Below are positions 35,068 to 47,529 of a stretch of 64,000 nt of DNA, piece by piece. The stretch is from Isoetes taiwanensis (taxonomy: Eukaryota > Streptophyta > Lycopodiopsida > Isoetales > Isoetaceae). The position numbers and the translations under genes were made by a program. Positions within the stretch are counted from its first letter, which is position 1. Each line of letters starts with the position of its first letter. The stretch is from positions 1,302,001-1,366,000 of the forward strand of contig JAJEKV010000039.1 in the NCBI GenBank assembly GCA_021234155.1. The letters run 5' to 3'. Below the pieces are notes generated by a model. The model had not been told where the DNA came from. It searched no databases and was given only the letters and a program-made list of their open reading frames with translations.

Positions 35068-35504
35068 CTATAGAGACAAAAAACTGGTCTCCTGCAGAAG
35101 TACTTGATAAAGGACTGCCAGTTTTACTTTAAGTGTCCGGGCCAAAAAGGTATTTTGAACCTGCTCCAAGTTATTCAAGGTGGCAAGTGATAACACTGAT
35201 CCCCACACCTCCACCCCATAGAGAAGAACGGGCTCCACCAAGACCCGGAATACGTACGACTGAGCCAACTAGTCATAAAGCTCTACTTTATAACCTGCCA
35301 AAACATGATAGTAGTGAACTCCACTCCCAGGTACTTGTAGGTAGGCACAACCTCTTCATTTTGACCTTGATAAGTGAAGGAGGGTGACCTTGGCTGACGT
35401 GAAGATGAGATAAGGAGTATCTTAGTCTTAGCCAAATTCACGCACATTTCAATGGCCTGGGCAAAAGTATCTAGGGCATCCAAATATTGTTGCATGTCAT
35501 TCAT
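35068..35504 (-). mobile_element. LINE fragment, RT thumb region
   Basis: Minus-strand frames 35504-35283 (ALDTFAQAIEMCVNLAKTKI, VPTYKYLGVEF) and 35268-35068 (VLVEPVLLYGVEVWG, LEQVQNTFLARTLKVK, LLQETSFLSL) match the end of the RT region in the 0.4-1.6 kb LINE. A frameshift and stop separate the two. Both ends are truncated and no ATTCT tail is attached. Confidence 0.75.
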
Positions 35505-35509
35505 GGGGT

Positions 35510-37820
35510 GTAAGCCAAGAGGTCGACATCATCGGCATTTATGAGATGTCAGATGATATGGTGTATGCGCTGCACTCTTCTCATTCATGTTGAACAAGCC
35601 AATCCTCTAGTTAATCAATGTATAGACCACAACGTTGGAGAGATAAGATAAGATCCATTGAATCCAGACTTTTCTAGCACTGGGAACACTTCCCTAGTCC
35701 ATCTCTCTAGTCTACCTCCCTCACTCTCTATCTCGATAGTCCATGTATTCTCTTACCTTTATGGTTATGTCTACAAGGGTTTTGATAGTGCCAATTTTCG
35801 GGTAACTCAAGATACGGGCTCCAATATTTTAAAAATGTACCACATCTTAAAAATATTTTGTGATATCCATTAAGCGTGCCACGTAGGTCATTTTCTTGGA
35901 TCTTTTCCTTAGTAAACAATCTTAGAGGGGTCGACTAGATTGTGTTGGGGCTCCTGATATCACACAGCCAGGTTTGCTCAAAAGAGTTTCTACCCGACCT
36001 GCTGTATAGCAATTGTCGCCCAGATTGAAGTATTTACATGTATATTTATGGTGCTTCCATTCTCAAATTCCAGCATTTCAAAATTTAGATTTTGAATCAA
36101 TTTCCACAAAAAAATTGATCTTAAAGTGATCAATTGCGTCGAATTCCCATAAAAAATTTGCCATTGCCATTAATATCATACAATGAAAGTTTTTAAATTT
36201 AATGTTTTTTTTATGTTGCCTGCTATGGCTCAGATTAGAATTAGTTTACCTTGGATGAGGGTGTCCAAATATCTAGTAGATATAGATGCGGTTTGCCTAA
36301 GAATATGAGCTTTCTCAAGCAAGGCATTATATTTAAAACATAAGAGGAAACAATTACATTTTAGGAGGCAGGTTTCAGATTATATTAGATTAAATGAAAT
36401 TTGTATTAGTTATTGTTATTGAATTGCTTGAAATGCTTATCCAAATGTTGCTTAAACAAACATACAAGTATAAGTAGCAAAATAGAATTTTGTATATGTG
36501 AAATGAAGATTTTGCTTTTCAAGTTTCTTTATCAGTTTATTTGCTGAAGTAACCTATCATATGCTATATTTATAATTGTGGCATGAGCTTTCATCAAGGG
36601 ACATCTGATAAGAAACTATATGATAGTTGAAATTGGTACAACGTGTTGATTTATTTCTGCTTTCATTTGTCATTAAATGTTATATAAGTTTACCTTGTTC
36701 TGCAAATAAAAGGGAGTATGAGTAGATGCCTACATTCTAGATTATAAAATACTTGAAACAGAACACAAAAATCCACCACGAGTTCACACAAACATTTTGA
36801 ATAAATCAATATTACAACAGATAACTCTAGTTTTTGGGCACATTTTCATCGTTTACTGCTTGCAGAAAGATAAATCTATTGTAGAAAGAACACATTGTCA
36901 TAAAAGGAAATGTTTCACAGTATAAGAATGAGATTTAACTTGCGGGTTGATCAAAGAATTGACTCAGTACTATCATGATTAAATGAAGCTACAACTGCCC
37001 ATACATTCTGCAAATAAGATAATTGTATACACTACAAAATCACCTGTAAATAGTATAGGCAAATATCTGCACCAAGATAATACTCGAACATTGCAAAATC
37101 ACCTGTAGGTTAACAATATTCTGTAGTCTAATTTGTGCTTTATATTTTGCAGCACAAGAATGGGGTTCAACTTGTGGCTTATTTGAACTAGATTAAAGAC
37201 TCAGCTCAGTATTACGGTCCAAGGGCAAGTCGCGCTTGCTGGCCCTGGGACCGGGAGTTTGCCTTGGAAGTGCCACCGGGTGGCCTGGAAATATTCCCAA
37301 GGGCAGTTACCACCTAGGGGCAGCGTATGGGTTTTTTTAAATGGCATTTGTTTCGTATGTTAAGGTGGCAATTAAATAAATTACAAAGGGCCTCATTTAA
37401 AAACCACCATTGCCTTGGTGGGGCTGAGATGGCTTCGTCTGATTGGTTTAAGTGTTATAAGGGCAAAATTGGGTTTGCCTCCTGATACAGGTCAGCCGGT
37501 TTCCACAAAAAGGCCCGGATCTGATCATGGAGTGGACAATTCGGACTGTGAAAAAGGCCCACATGCCTTTTGGGATCTATTCTTAGTATAAGGAATTGGA
37601 GACAATTTTGGAAAAGAGAGTTTTGCTATTGGAGCCAAATAATTGGAGTTCTTCGCTCTTCCATATCGCTTGATCTTCCATTGCTTATTGTTCTAACCCA
37701 TTTCGAATTAATTGAGGATCAATTCGGGTTGTTCTGAGTCAATAATTTGGTGTTGGCTTGTGGAGTTGTTCCGTTATTGGAGCGTTCTTGGCTCTTCTGT
37801 GAGCATTACTGCTACTGTAG
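35510..37820. other. no recognisable gene
   Basis: AT-rich except a short GC-richer stretch at 37205-37325 with repeated GGGCA/CCCAAGGGCAG phrases. No coding evidence. Confidence 0.5.
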
Positions 37821-37826
37821 TATTGA

Positions 37827-38124
37827 GTTCACTAGATTTTGCCATCTCAACATCAAAGCTAGGCCATCTAAACTCCTTTGCAACTACCATACTTCTCTAG
37901 ATTCACGACACATCATTAAAATGTCAACCATTGAAAATATTTCCATAAGGACTTTAATACTCCTTCAAGTCCATAGCTCGCACTTCAATACAAAATAAAT
38001 ATTCCTCCTCATGCTTCTCCACAATATTTGCACATTTCTTACATTTTCTCCAATTCTCCATTTATCCATACATTTCACCAATTTTAAGCCCATTATACAA
38101 AAATAGTCCAGATAAAACACACTA
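37827..38124 (+). repeat. 0.3-kb direct repeat, copy 1
   Basis: Starts GTTCACTAGATTTTGCCATC and ends ACACACTA. It matches 39488-39800 along its whole length with scattered differences. Neither copy has TG...CA ends, so they are not obvious LTRs. Confidence 0.85.
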
Positions 38125-39487
38125 CTTCATAATCCTCCAAGAGTATTCACTGTCCCGATGAATTCTTAAAAAACATTTATTTGATCTTCATGTCTTCAAC
38201 TTTGTCCTCAAAAGCGGGTCATAAAAATGGCATTCCAACAAATATCTTCATATCTTCAAAAGCATCTTTAGAAGTTTTCTAAGGAAAATAGATACTAAAA
38301 ACTTCTAATATCACTTCATCTTCATCAACCATAGAATGGCAGGTCCCATCCAGGTCTGTGGCACCCTCGCTCTTCTACTTGGTATGGCACTCTATCCCCT
38401 CCCCACAACTTCTCTCAAATAACTTACATTGGCCATGTGGTGTCGCCTTTTCTAGGTCAGTCACATCCATCATGCCATCCATAACTCAAAATAAAATAAA
38501 AATATGAGACTTATACAACTTCTATCAATGCCTTCAATATTGAATAACTTAAATATTAGACTTCATAAGTTGCAAAAGCAAAATAACGACCATTGTTTCT
38601 TGATCTTTGTACTTGACTTGGGAATCTCGAACATAATAATTGCTTTAAATAACCTTGAGAGTAACTCGATCTTCAAACAATAGGTAATGGCTTCAACATC
38701 ATTTGGTCTTCAAAGATTTTGGGGCTTCAATACCTTGTTGAATATATAACTCTTGAAATGGCCTCGAATACCTATGATATTAGGTCTCAGAATTAACTCT
38801 TTTGTTTTCAATCTGCACGCCATATGGCAATTTATTTCAAGATAACATGCTAATAGAATGCTGCTATTCCCAGCCAATGCACCACGTGCACTTGAAATGA
38901 TATTTCATAGATACACATTTTTCATAGATACACATTGCATCATATCCTGGTACCACCACCATCTTGATCTTCTAAACTTAAAATTGATTATGCGAGCAAA
39001 GTGTTGCTTTCTTGCAATGCCCCCCAAAACATGCTAGCTTTTCAATGCAACCAAGCAAATTGAAGACCAAGAGCTAACTACAAGAATGAAAGCAAATCTT
39101 AAGGTTTATGAGATAGGCTAAGCCTCACTCTACTGGCATCACACATCACCAACATAATCATACCATCATAAATTCTTGCACCAATTCATAAACTCCATTT
39201 GAGATTAGAGAAATTGAGATAAAGTTGAAGAGACTTACATAATCATATTGAAAATAAATATTTTAACATAATAATATCCAAGTGATCAAGAAACATACTC
39301 ACAACTTCAAAAAAAACTATTCTATTCTATTCTATTCTATTCTTCAAGAACTTTGCCCAGATGTCATCTTCCAAATTTGGGCCTCCCTTCTAGACGAATT
39401 TTGGCTATCTTAAAGAAAATGCCGCTTAATCCTAGCCATTGGATCTAGGCAAATCACAACGTTAGATTTAAATTCTAACTACCATAA
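38125..39487. other. sequence between the direct repeats; no gene
   Basis: AT-rich, rich in CTTCAA/TCTTCA phrases, with an ATTCT run at about 39318-39343. No coding motif. Confidence 0.5.
39318..39343. repeat. (ATTCT)n microsatellite
   Basis: About five ATTCT units, the same tail sequence as the LINE at 1.6 kb. No LINE coding sequence was recognised next to it. Confidence 0.8.
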
Positions 39488-39800
39488 GTTCACTAGATTT
39501 TGCCATCTCAACGTCAAATCTAGGCCACCTAAACTCCTTTGCAACTACCATACTCCTCTTGATTCACGACACATCATCAAAATGTCAACCATTGAAAATA
39601 TTTCCATAAGGACTCTAATACTCTGTCAAGTCCATAGGTTGCACTTCAATACAACATAAATATTCCTCCTCATGCGTCTCCACAATATTTGCACATTTCT
39701 TACATTTTCTCCAAATTACACCCATACGATTCTCCATTTATCCATACATTTTACCAATTTTAAGCACATTATACAAAATAAGTCAAGATAAAATACACTA
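39488..39800 (+). repeat. 0.3-kb direct repeat, copy 2
   Basis: Second copy of 37827-38124, about 15 bp longer because of a small insertion near 39714-39732. Confidence 0.85.
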
Positions 39801-40255
39801 CAAGCACATAACAGGTCTAGCATTTCCCTCCATGGTCATTCCCTCTATAAGAAACACAATATCTTACAAGGAATGCAATGCCACATGACTACAATGCCTT
39901 TATAGTCATTCTCCCATAAGAAACACATCTCAGTTGGATAATTTATCCCATTAATCCCATTAACTATACTAATATTCCATTCTATAGAGATACACATTCC
40001 TTAGCTTATATATTATTCTTATTAGCCCCCTTGGGCTCCATGCCATGACCATGCCCAGAAGACCCCATAAGCTTCCGAGGCTCTCCTTCTCAAGGAGAAT
40101 TGGCATTTTTGCGGTTAATCTACAAGGCAATTTCATTCGTTATATAATTGTGCCATCTTAAGAGTGAATTCCTTTCCTTGCATAAGGGATTTATTTAGTC
40201 CTTACATAGCCAGAAACTTCCACAAGCTTCATGAGGCCATCTCTAGCCTATGATT

Positions 40256-40306
40256 CCATGAATCATGAAAGGGTAAAAACATTGCTTGGAGCCAATTATC
40301 AGTCTC
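40256..40306. repeat. inverted repeat arm, left
   Basis: GAATCATGAAAGG ... GCTTGGAGCCAATTATCA here is inverted at 41041-41095, with a few mismatches over about 45 bp. The pair encloses 0.73 kb without coding motifs and could mark a MITE-like element. The right arm ends within about 10 bp of the gag-only LTR element. Confidence 0.75.
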
Positions 40307-41040
40307 TATTCTGCCATGTTAACTGTTGGGTTATTCAAATCCGGCCCCTTGCTGTCTAAATCTGGCCATATAGCTGTCACAATCCATGCTTGTCTCATGA
40401 AACATTGTCCTTCTATTTGCCGACCTTGCTTTATCAATCAGGTGCTTGCTTTGGATTTTGCTGTGTGTGCTCATCACTGGATTGTGGGGCTTTGATTGGA
40501 GTGTAATCCTTGGTTAAGATCTTAATAGAATACAAGCTTTGCATGTCTTCAATCCATCTTTTCAAAATACATCTCCTCGATCTGAATGATGCTTTTAAAA
40601 TTCGTTTCATACTGCCGATTTGCTCTATGCTTGAGTTTATGCCAAAAATCTATCTTTGGGTCTAAAATCCGGTTCCATCCTGCCATTCTCAGTCTTGTGC
40701 AATTTGCCAACTGATTCTTTGTATGTTTGACCTCCTTTTGCAAATGCTTGCTTCTAAATCCGACTCCTCTGTGCTGGAAATTGGCCTTGATAGAATTTTA
40801 GTTTGATTGCATGAGCAGAGCCTTTGAATCCATCCGGCTGGGTCTGTATGTTGGCCGCCATCACTTCTTCTGATACTGATTTTTTCAGGGGATACCAAGT
40901 CTTGGTATACCCATACATATATTTATTTAGTGTCTAAGGTTTTGAACCATATTAGGATAGTTATTAATACGTTCTAAGCTATTGAAACCCTTCTTTAGCT
41001 TTCTTTGGTAGATGTTATGTTATTGGACTAGGCTCTCTAC

Positions 41041-41095
41041 TATTGATAATTGGCTCCAAGCAATGCTTTTAGCCTTTCATGATTCTTGGAATCGG
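41041..41095. repeat. inverted repeat arm, right
   Basis: Reverse complement of the left arm (TGATAATTGGCTCCAAGC, then CTTTCATGATTC). Confidence 0.75.
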
Positions 41096-41105
41096 AACTA
41101 AGCTT

Positions 41106-42593
41106 TGAAATAATAGAGATAGATAGCAGAAGATGGATATAGATATAGGAATGGTGAGAATCCTGCTCATCGCAGTACATGGTATAGCATATGAACAGGC
41201 ATGACTGTGCCAAACGACACGACTCCAGGACTGGATCGATGACATGGAATATAGACACGTGGACATGCAGAGGCTAATGTTCAACACTTCCACTGCCTCA
41301 AATGTCCATATATAATTGACAGACTTATGAACTACTATTGATCACTAAGAACCACAAAGATCTTAACACACAGACATTCACGCAGACCCACTGAGCTTCC
41401 ACTTAGTCTAAAACAACTTAGATCCAATTCTTCTTGGCTCTTTGTCTTCTTTCTTCTTATTTCTGGACAAACAACAATCATATGACCAGGCTTCTTGCAA
41501 TAATAATAAATTCTTTCTCTTCTGAGCTGATTTCGAGCAATGAATGCAGACTCTGATGGCCCTTCTTTTGTTTTCTGTCTTGCATCCTCCTTAAGCAAAG
41601 CTTGAATTACATCATGAGGCGTCAAAGCTTTGTTACTTAGCAGATTATATGACAAAGTATCAAAGACTTGTGGTAAATCTTTAGGAAGTATAGCCACTCC
41701 TTCGTCATCACCAATTGGTGAACCTATGGATGCTAATTGCTGTTATAAAGCATTATACGAAACTAACTACATTGGTGCCAGTCAGCTTCAAATCCAATAA
41801 TTTATTCTGTAAGAACACCATTGTAGATTTCCCTTTATCCCCATAAATGTTATTTAGGAAGTCCCATATTTCTTTAGCAGTTGCAAAAGCAATCACCGTT
41901 GGTGCAAGATTATCACTCAAGCATTGCTGAAGAATAGCTCTGGCTTTGGCATCTGTTTGTTCCCACTTAGTTGCAGCATCAACATCTGTAGTTAATTTCT
42001 GTGCCATCTACAATCTTAATCAAATCTCTTTCTAGCAGCAAGAATTGATACGAATCTTCCAAATATAAAATTTGTCTCCATCAAATTTTTCCACTGTTGC
42101 AGGAGATAGAACTGAATAATTGGCAGTTGCACCAGAAATTGCCATGTATAATCCAACAAGATCTTCTTCTCTTTTTTATGTCCTTTGCTTAAAGAGTCTC
42201 CACTCGGATCGTTAACCATCAAGACCCACCAAGGACAAGGCCGTTGGCACGAAGGCCAAACAAGCCGTAAACAAGAAAGCTTAACGAATATCAGAAGCTT
42301 TTATAATTTCAAACCTTGATTTCTTGTTCTTGAAAAGATGCACCCATGGCTTGAATTGCTGCTCCAAATATGCTTCAAGAATCTTCAATGGCTGGCAGGC
42401 TCTGATACCATGTGAAATAACAGAGATAGATAGCAGAAGATGGATATAGATATAGGAATGGTGAGAATCCTGCTCACCGCAGTACATGATATAGCATATG
42501 AACAGGCATGACTGCGCCAAAAGACACGACTCTAAAACTGGATTGATGACATGGAATATAGATATGTGGACATGCAGAGGCTAATATTCAGCA
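41106..42593 (-). mobile_element. gag-only LTR element (TR-GAG type)
   Basis: A 1.49-kb element with 181-bp LTRs (41106-41286 and 42413-42593) beginning TG and ending CA on the minus strand. Two bases inside the 5' LTR lies TGGTATCAGAGC (42410-42399 on minus), the exact Copia primer-binding site for initiator tRNA-Met. The purine-rich GAGGCAGTGGAAG lies just before the 3' LTR. The only coding region is a broken gag; there is no room for pol. TAAGC is found at 41099-41103 and 42594-42598, a possible target duplication with two extra bases on the left. TR-GAG elements of this design are known in flowering plants and depend on enzymes of autonomous Copia elements. The LTRs differ at about a dozen positions. 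Confidence 0.85.
41335..42145 (-). pseudogene. Copia-type gag (UBN2 family), broken
   Basis: Starts at the ATG at 42145 (MAISGATANY), then FDGDKFYIWKIRI, the conserved N-terminal gag motif. After frameshifts near 42040 it continues as KWEQTDAKARAILQQCLSDN and AKEIWDFLNNIYGDKGKSTM (42007-41753), then, after a shift and a TAA near 41745, as AILPKDLPQVFDTLSYNLLS and a knuckle region YYYCKKPGHMIVVC (41697-41335). In the knuckle (normally C-x2-C-x4-H-x4-C) the first cysteine is tyrosine. It resembles the UBN2/gag-polypeptide of Copia elements. The breaks mean no full protein is made. Confidence 0.85.
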
Positions 42594-42599
42594 TAAGCA

Positions 42600-45300
42600 A
42601 CACAAATACTCACACAAAAGTGCCTATAATACCAATTGTTTCGTAATATGAAGAAGTGTTAGAAAACGAGAATCCAAGTCCGGTAGGGGACTCTAGAAAG
42701 AGCAAATTCACGGATAAACAAGGAGCAGAAATTTTGCGAATCAATATGCAGATAAGAAGCAGCTAGACCGAATAAGAAGCAGCTAGACCGAATGTGGATT
42801 TTTTCAACATTCGATCCAGAAATTCAGAAAGGAAGCTTCAAATCCAGTATACCTCTGTTCCAAGAGTAGCGGTTTCTGTACAAAGCCGTGCCATTAACAT
42901 GAATTCGAAAAGGGCCAATTTCTTCAGAAGCTCCATAAGCCAGAGAGGAGCAATCGGCCCTGAAAAACAACAAATTCTAACTTAAATTAGAGAATCTGGC
43001 TATGGCAAAAATGGAAAGAAAATAGAAATTGTCTCTTTCTGGCCTCGCAATCAGACATAAAAATGCGTTAAGTTTTTGTTTTCTCTTTTTGGGCGCCCAG
43101 ATCCAGCGAAGTAGCCACCTCCATTCAGCCAAAGAACCAGCGGGTTTATACTTGATTTTCCAGTTGATTCTGTTAGCCAGTAGAACAGAACTCTTCCGGC
43201 TTCGCCCTCTCTCGCTCGCCTGGCAGATCCCTAACTCTATCCAATTCTTTAGGGCATCACGTCCGCACGAGGGATATCTCAAATCCGCCATAGCCATTCA
43301 GACTCCCACAAAGGCTTTGGGGTCCTAGGAATATCAATTAAACCTCTGTTCTAGGGCCTCCCAATTAGGCTTATCGGCCTTAGAAATCTTAGCACAGTGG
43401 CTCCATGTGCAATGCTTCTTTTATATTTCTTATTGTTTACACAACGTGAAATACTTTATAATGGACTTAATATTGCAATTCCTTAATTAGTGAGCAATAT
43501 TCCGAACTGCATGTGTCAGCATTGGAGTTGCAGAAGAACCCAAAAAAGAAATCCCAAGGCAAAACTATTCTAGGAGAAGGTACCTTTGTGAAATCCGATG
43601 CAGCTCATACTATGTTGGCCAAAAATTCTGAAGTAGGTACTCTGCATTGAAACATCGAATGTCTCTGAATTGGAGAGTTTCTCTGCGGCAAATGCATGGA
43701 GTTCTTTAATCCATCCACGAGTTTTATGGCCAAAAGAAAAGATCCACAAATACTCAAAGCCAATTTGAGGGGCAGTGATCAATTTTATGTAAAAAAACAT
43801 CATTGCCTGCATGTTTAAGCCTGCCGGTGATGGATGTTAGCCGAATTTGATAGGATGATTGTGTAAGAAACACTGATCTCGCCCTAATTGTATCATTCAT
43901 GTGAGTTAGGCAAATCCAATATATCCAGTTCATGCAAGGCAAACACGGCAGGGAAAACTATGTGTATTATGTGGAACATATTATTTTATTCTAAAATGAC
44001 CGCTCTATTGCTGCAACTTTGATATTCTCAATTCTCTTTTAAAGCTTTCAAATGCAACAACGAATCTTAGCTTTTATACATTCTCCCTTTAAAGAATGGT
44101 ATTTTCAATCTAGAATGACCAATTCCTACCAGAGGATGCAAAGTGAAGGGCAAGAGAAAATTTGGCAAGTGCGATTCTTGCAATTTATAGCTTTTCCTAT
44201 TAGGAGCTTGGAAGTTCGAACCATCCATGGCCGGGTGCTAGTTAATTAGGACTGGGAATGAGCATCTTTGGTCGTGTGAGACCATTGAAGCCTATGCTTC
44301 TTGGCCTTCCTGATTCTGCTTTCTCATCGTCAGGACTGCATTCTAAATTGTGCAATTGATACATTCAGATCCATTGTTTAAATTACTGCTTGCGCACAGA
44401 TTGCTATCGACAGTATGATTTCTGTAACAGGCTCCAAGCTCCCTAACTCCACCGCTAGAACCCCTGATAAAGAATTCTTTGCGAGATTGTTGGTGCAAAG
44501 TTAAGAATACTTGCTAGTCTGTGAAGATGTGGAACCCCCAATGCCATTTTCTGATAAATCGAGCAATTGTAAGAATGGATAATCCCCATTGCAAATAAGT
44601 AGTCGGAAACTCTCTATGAAATCCAGCTTCTTCAGTTTAGGCCCACGAATCGTAGTTGGAATGCCTCCAGTGAGGTTGTTATTTACTAGCTTTCTATCTT
44701 TGTTTTGTTAAATAATGTTGATAAGGTGCATCCGTTCCTCACAAAGCAGCGACGGTGCTCTATGACCGAGCTATACAACAACATCCATCTTCCAATGTAA
44801 AAACAACTTATATTTTATGTGTTGCATTTTTTTTGCCCTGGAGTCACAAATGTCGTCATAGATAAAATGTGGCATTCATATTTTAGGATGCAGTGTAAAA
44901 AGGTCTAAATCAGGGTTGTAAATCTTATATATTTGAATATGCACAATGTTCTCACCAAAACATCATAATTATAAAGGGAGAGTGATTCATACACTATTTC
45001 TTTAACTTCATCCGCATCAGCATCTTCACACAACAATGCTCCATGTTTTCCTCCTCCCAAGCACAAAAAATAGATCAGAGGTCTTCAAGGAATTACTCTC
45101 ATTTCTATGCTAACAAAACATGTATTTCTATTCTCTGCTCTATTAAACTTGTCCTTATGCTTCTGCAATACTTGTTCCATGCCGAGCTCCAAAGATTTCT
45201 TCAGGCCAATTTCCATAAAGTCATAGTATCAAGTATTGTATTGTTTTGAAGTAGCAATTTTAACTGATTGTGAAAACATGACTTTGAAGTATGATTATAA
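42600..45300. other. no supported gene
   Basis: The GC-richer stretch 42977-43328 has open frames on both strands, the minus one beginning MAMADLRYPSCGRDALKNWI; it could be a first exon or old CDS remnant but has no recognisable domain. The rest is AT-rich. A 20-bp tandem duplication lies at 42752-42791. Confidence 0.4.
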
Positions 45301-45870
45301 GCTACTTCACCCTCCGGCCATCGAGGACAATCTTCCGTGCGCAGCACCCCCTTTTTTTATTCTTATTTTAGGGCAGTAGGTTTCCCAATGAGTTCTCAGA
45401 GTTTTTTTTTGTTTTTTTTTTTTTTAAATGGTGATAGCCGTCAAATTGAGTCACTTTTTTGCAATGGTTTTTGTTTGGATGTAGAGGTAACAGCTTTAGA
45501 ATGTCTGTAAAAGCCCTATTTGCTTCTACGCTTGCATATGTCTTCTACGTCTGTGAAAGCCCTATTTGCTTCTATGTCTGTGATAGATCCTGCAGTACCT
45601 TGAAATTTCATAAATCACAGTGGCAGTTTGGATCACGTTTGAACCAAAGGTTTGAATCACGTTTGCCAGTTTGCAGTTTGCTTTGTCTAGTTGAAGGTTT
45701 GTGCTGCACAACATCCCTCAAGGATGAAATTTTTTGCTGTCAGGCTGCAATTGTTGGCCAAGCATCGATTGTGGAAGCAAAAAGTTTGGAGGTGTTTTGA
45801 AAGAATTGGTTTAATCATGTAGCTTCAGTTTTTGAGAGGAATTGCTTCTCGTTCAGCTTTTTTGTGCTTC

Positions 45871-46045
45871 TCTGTGCTCTTCCTTGCCGTCTTTAGTTCT
45901 CAATCTGAGTTTTCTCTGTGCTCTTCCTTGCCGTCCTTAGTTTTCTCTGTGCTCTTCCTTGCCGTCTTTAGTTCTCTGTGCTCTTCCTTGCTGTCTTTAG
46001 TTCTCTGTCCTCGTCCTTGCCGTCTTTAGTTTTTCTCTGTCATTC
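45871..46045 (+). repeat. minisatellite, TCTGTGCTCTTCCTTGCCGT unit
   Basis: Five to six imperfect repeats of a 27-36 bp pyrimidine-rich unit (TCTGTGCTCTTCCTTGCCGT plus CTTTAGTTC). The frames across it repeat FSVLFLAVFSS and are artefacts. Confidence 0.85.
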
Positions 46046-46249
46046 TTTAGTTCTGCCATCTGAGTTTTCAATTCGCTCTTGCTCCGCGATTCACTGCGCG
46101 ATTCTTTCTGTCTCTGAATATCTACTCCCACGTGTACGGCAATTGGATTTCCATAAAAAATTCGATGTATCAACCAACGGCTCTTGTTTTTTTGTTTTGT
46201 TAAAAAAAGCGAGTAGGAGGGGGATGGAACAGAAAAAGTAGCAAATCAT

Positions 46250-47322
46250 TGGCCAGTTTCGAAGGCTCAGGATAGTCTTACCCTGGTTTTGGAGATCCCG
46301 GAGGTAAAAATACCGTCCTCCGGTATCACCACCAGGGCTCGACGGAACCCGTTCCAGGCCCCTCCGTTTCACCGTACTGGTGCACATGAGGGGCCCTGCA
46401 CCAATCTCGGACGTCCGCCACCATCTGTAAAATAACATAACGGGTAATACAATAAAAACAGACCTATCGATGGCGCTTGCGAAGATTCTTACCTTAAAAT
46501 AGTCGCCAGATGCAATAGCAGCGACAGCGCCGGTGGATTCGGCAGCAATCGGGCCCTTTCCGCTCAGAGACGGTCGGAAAGGGCAATCGTTCTTAGCGCA
46601 CAGAGTTCGGACATAGCCATTGCCAGACTCCCTTCCTCCGGAATCCCCACCGCAAACATGGCAACTCCCCATTGGGGCCTGTACGAATAACTGGCGGTTT
46701 TCCCGCCCTCCGGTAACACCATGAGTGGATGGCGTACGACACTGACCCTGGTGTTTACTCGCCGTCAGGCATTAATTCAAACCAGTGGCTTCGATTGCAC
46801 CACGTGGACGGTCCAGGCTCTCGGCCACGCAGTGGTGATCCCGGAGGACGTTTTCACGGAAATGTCCTCACGGGGATCTCAGAGGGCACCATATTCCCGG
46901 TCCCCGGATATCGGCCGGGATAACCTGGCGTATGTCGGGCGGCCGATATCGGCCGAGCGATGGTGATCCCGGAGGAGGGGATCACACCCGTCGGATTTGG
47001 GGATCCCGGAGGAGAGATTCACCACGGCTGATACAGGCGCAGTTATCGGCCACGGCATGGGGATCCCGGAGGCCGGGATCACGTGTTGGTGATTCTGGAC
47101 GGCGGGATCACCGCGTACTTTTTATGGTGATACCGGAGGCGGGAAACATCACAGACGGCCCGGATATGGCGCGGAAGCGGACGGCCGAGATTGGTGCAGG
47201 GCCCTCACGTGCGCCAGTACGGTGAAACGGAGGGGCCTGAAACGGGTTCCGTCGAGCCCTAGTGGTGATATCCCGAAACCAGAGTAAGACTATACTGACC
47301 CGGTTTCGAACTCATGACCAAA
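46250..47322. mobile_element. GC-rich foldback / long-TIR element, non-autonomous
   Basis: The first 170 bp (about 46255-46425) are inverted at about 47185-47320: shared blocks include GATAGTCTTAC (TATAGTCTTAC on the other side), GGGCTCGACGGAACCCGTT, GGCCCCTCCGTTTCACCGTA and GGCCCTGCACCAATCTCGG. The left arm has an extra 27-bp block that is itself a small hairpin (CCGGAGG ... CCTCCGG). The middle is GC-rich and holds at least seven variants of GGTGATCCCGGAGG in both orientations. No transposase is present; long frames inside are artefacts of GC richness. The superfamily and target duplication could not be settled. The right end is 208 bp upstream of the first peroxidase ATG. Confidence 0.75.
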
Positions 47323-47333
47323 AGAAAAACAAA

Positions 47334-47399
47334 AAAATGATAACTATGTCAGAAGAGAAGGACCGAAAAAAATGATAGCTATGTCAGAAGAGAAGGACC
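47334..47399. repeat. 33-bp tandem duplication
   Basis: Two copies of a unit containing AATGATAACTATGTCAGAAG, between the foldback element and the peroxidase. Confidence 0.8.
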
Positions 47400-47529
47400 T
47401 CTGGTCATAAGCCACTCAGACCTTTCTGCCGCCATAGCTGCCCCACTTCGAGCTCTCCATTTTGCCTTTTTAATCCCTCCGCCAGAACTGGGTTCTTCCA
47501 AATCTCTTCCCATCACCACGCTCAGAGCA

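Noticed and set aside
37827-39800. LTR retrotransposon bounded by the 0.3-kb repeats
   Set aside because: No TG...CA ends, primer site, purine tract or coding sequence.
42977-43328. Possible exon (MAMADLRYPSCGRDALKNWI) on minus
   Set aside because: Frames are open on both strands in a GC-richer patch; no domain, splice partner or homologue recognised.
46091-47225. Long frames in the GC-rich region
   Set aside because: They lie in the inverted arms and repeated GGTGATCCCGGAGG core; open frames are expected from the low stop-codon density.
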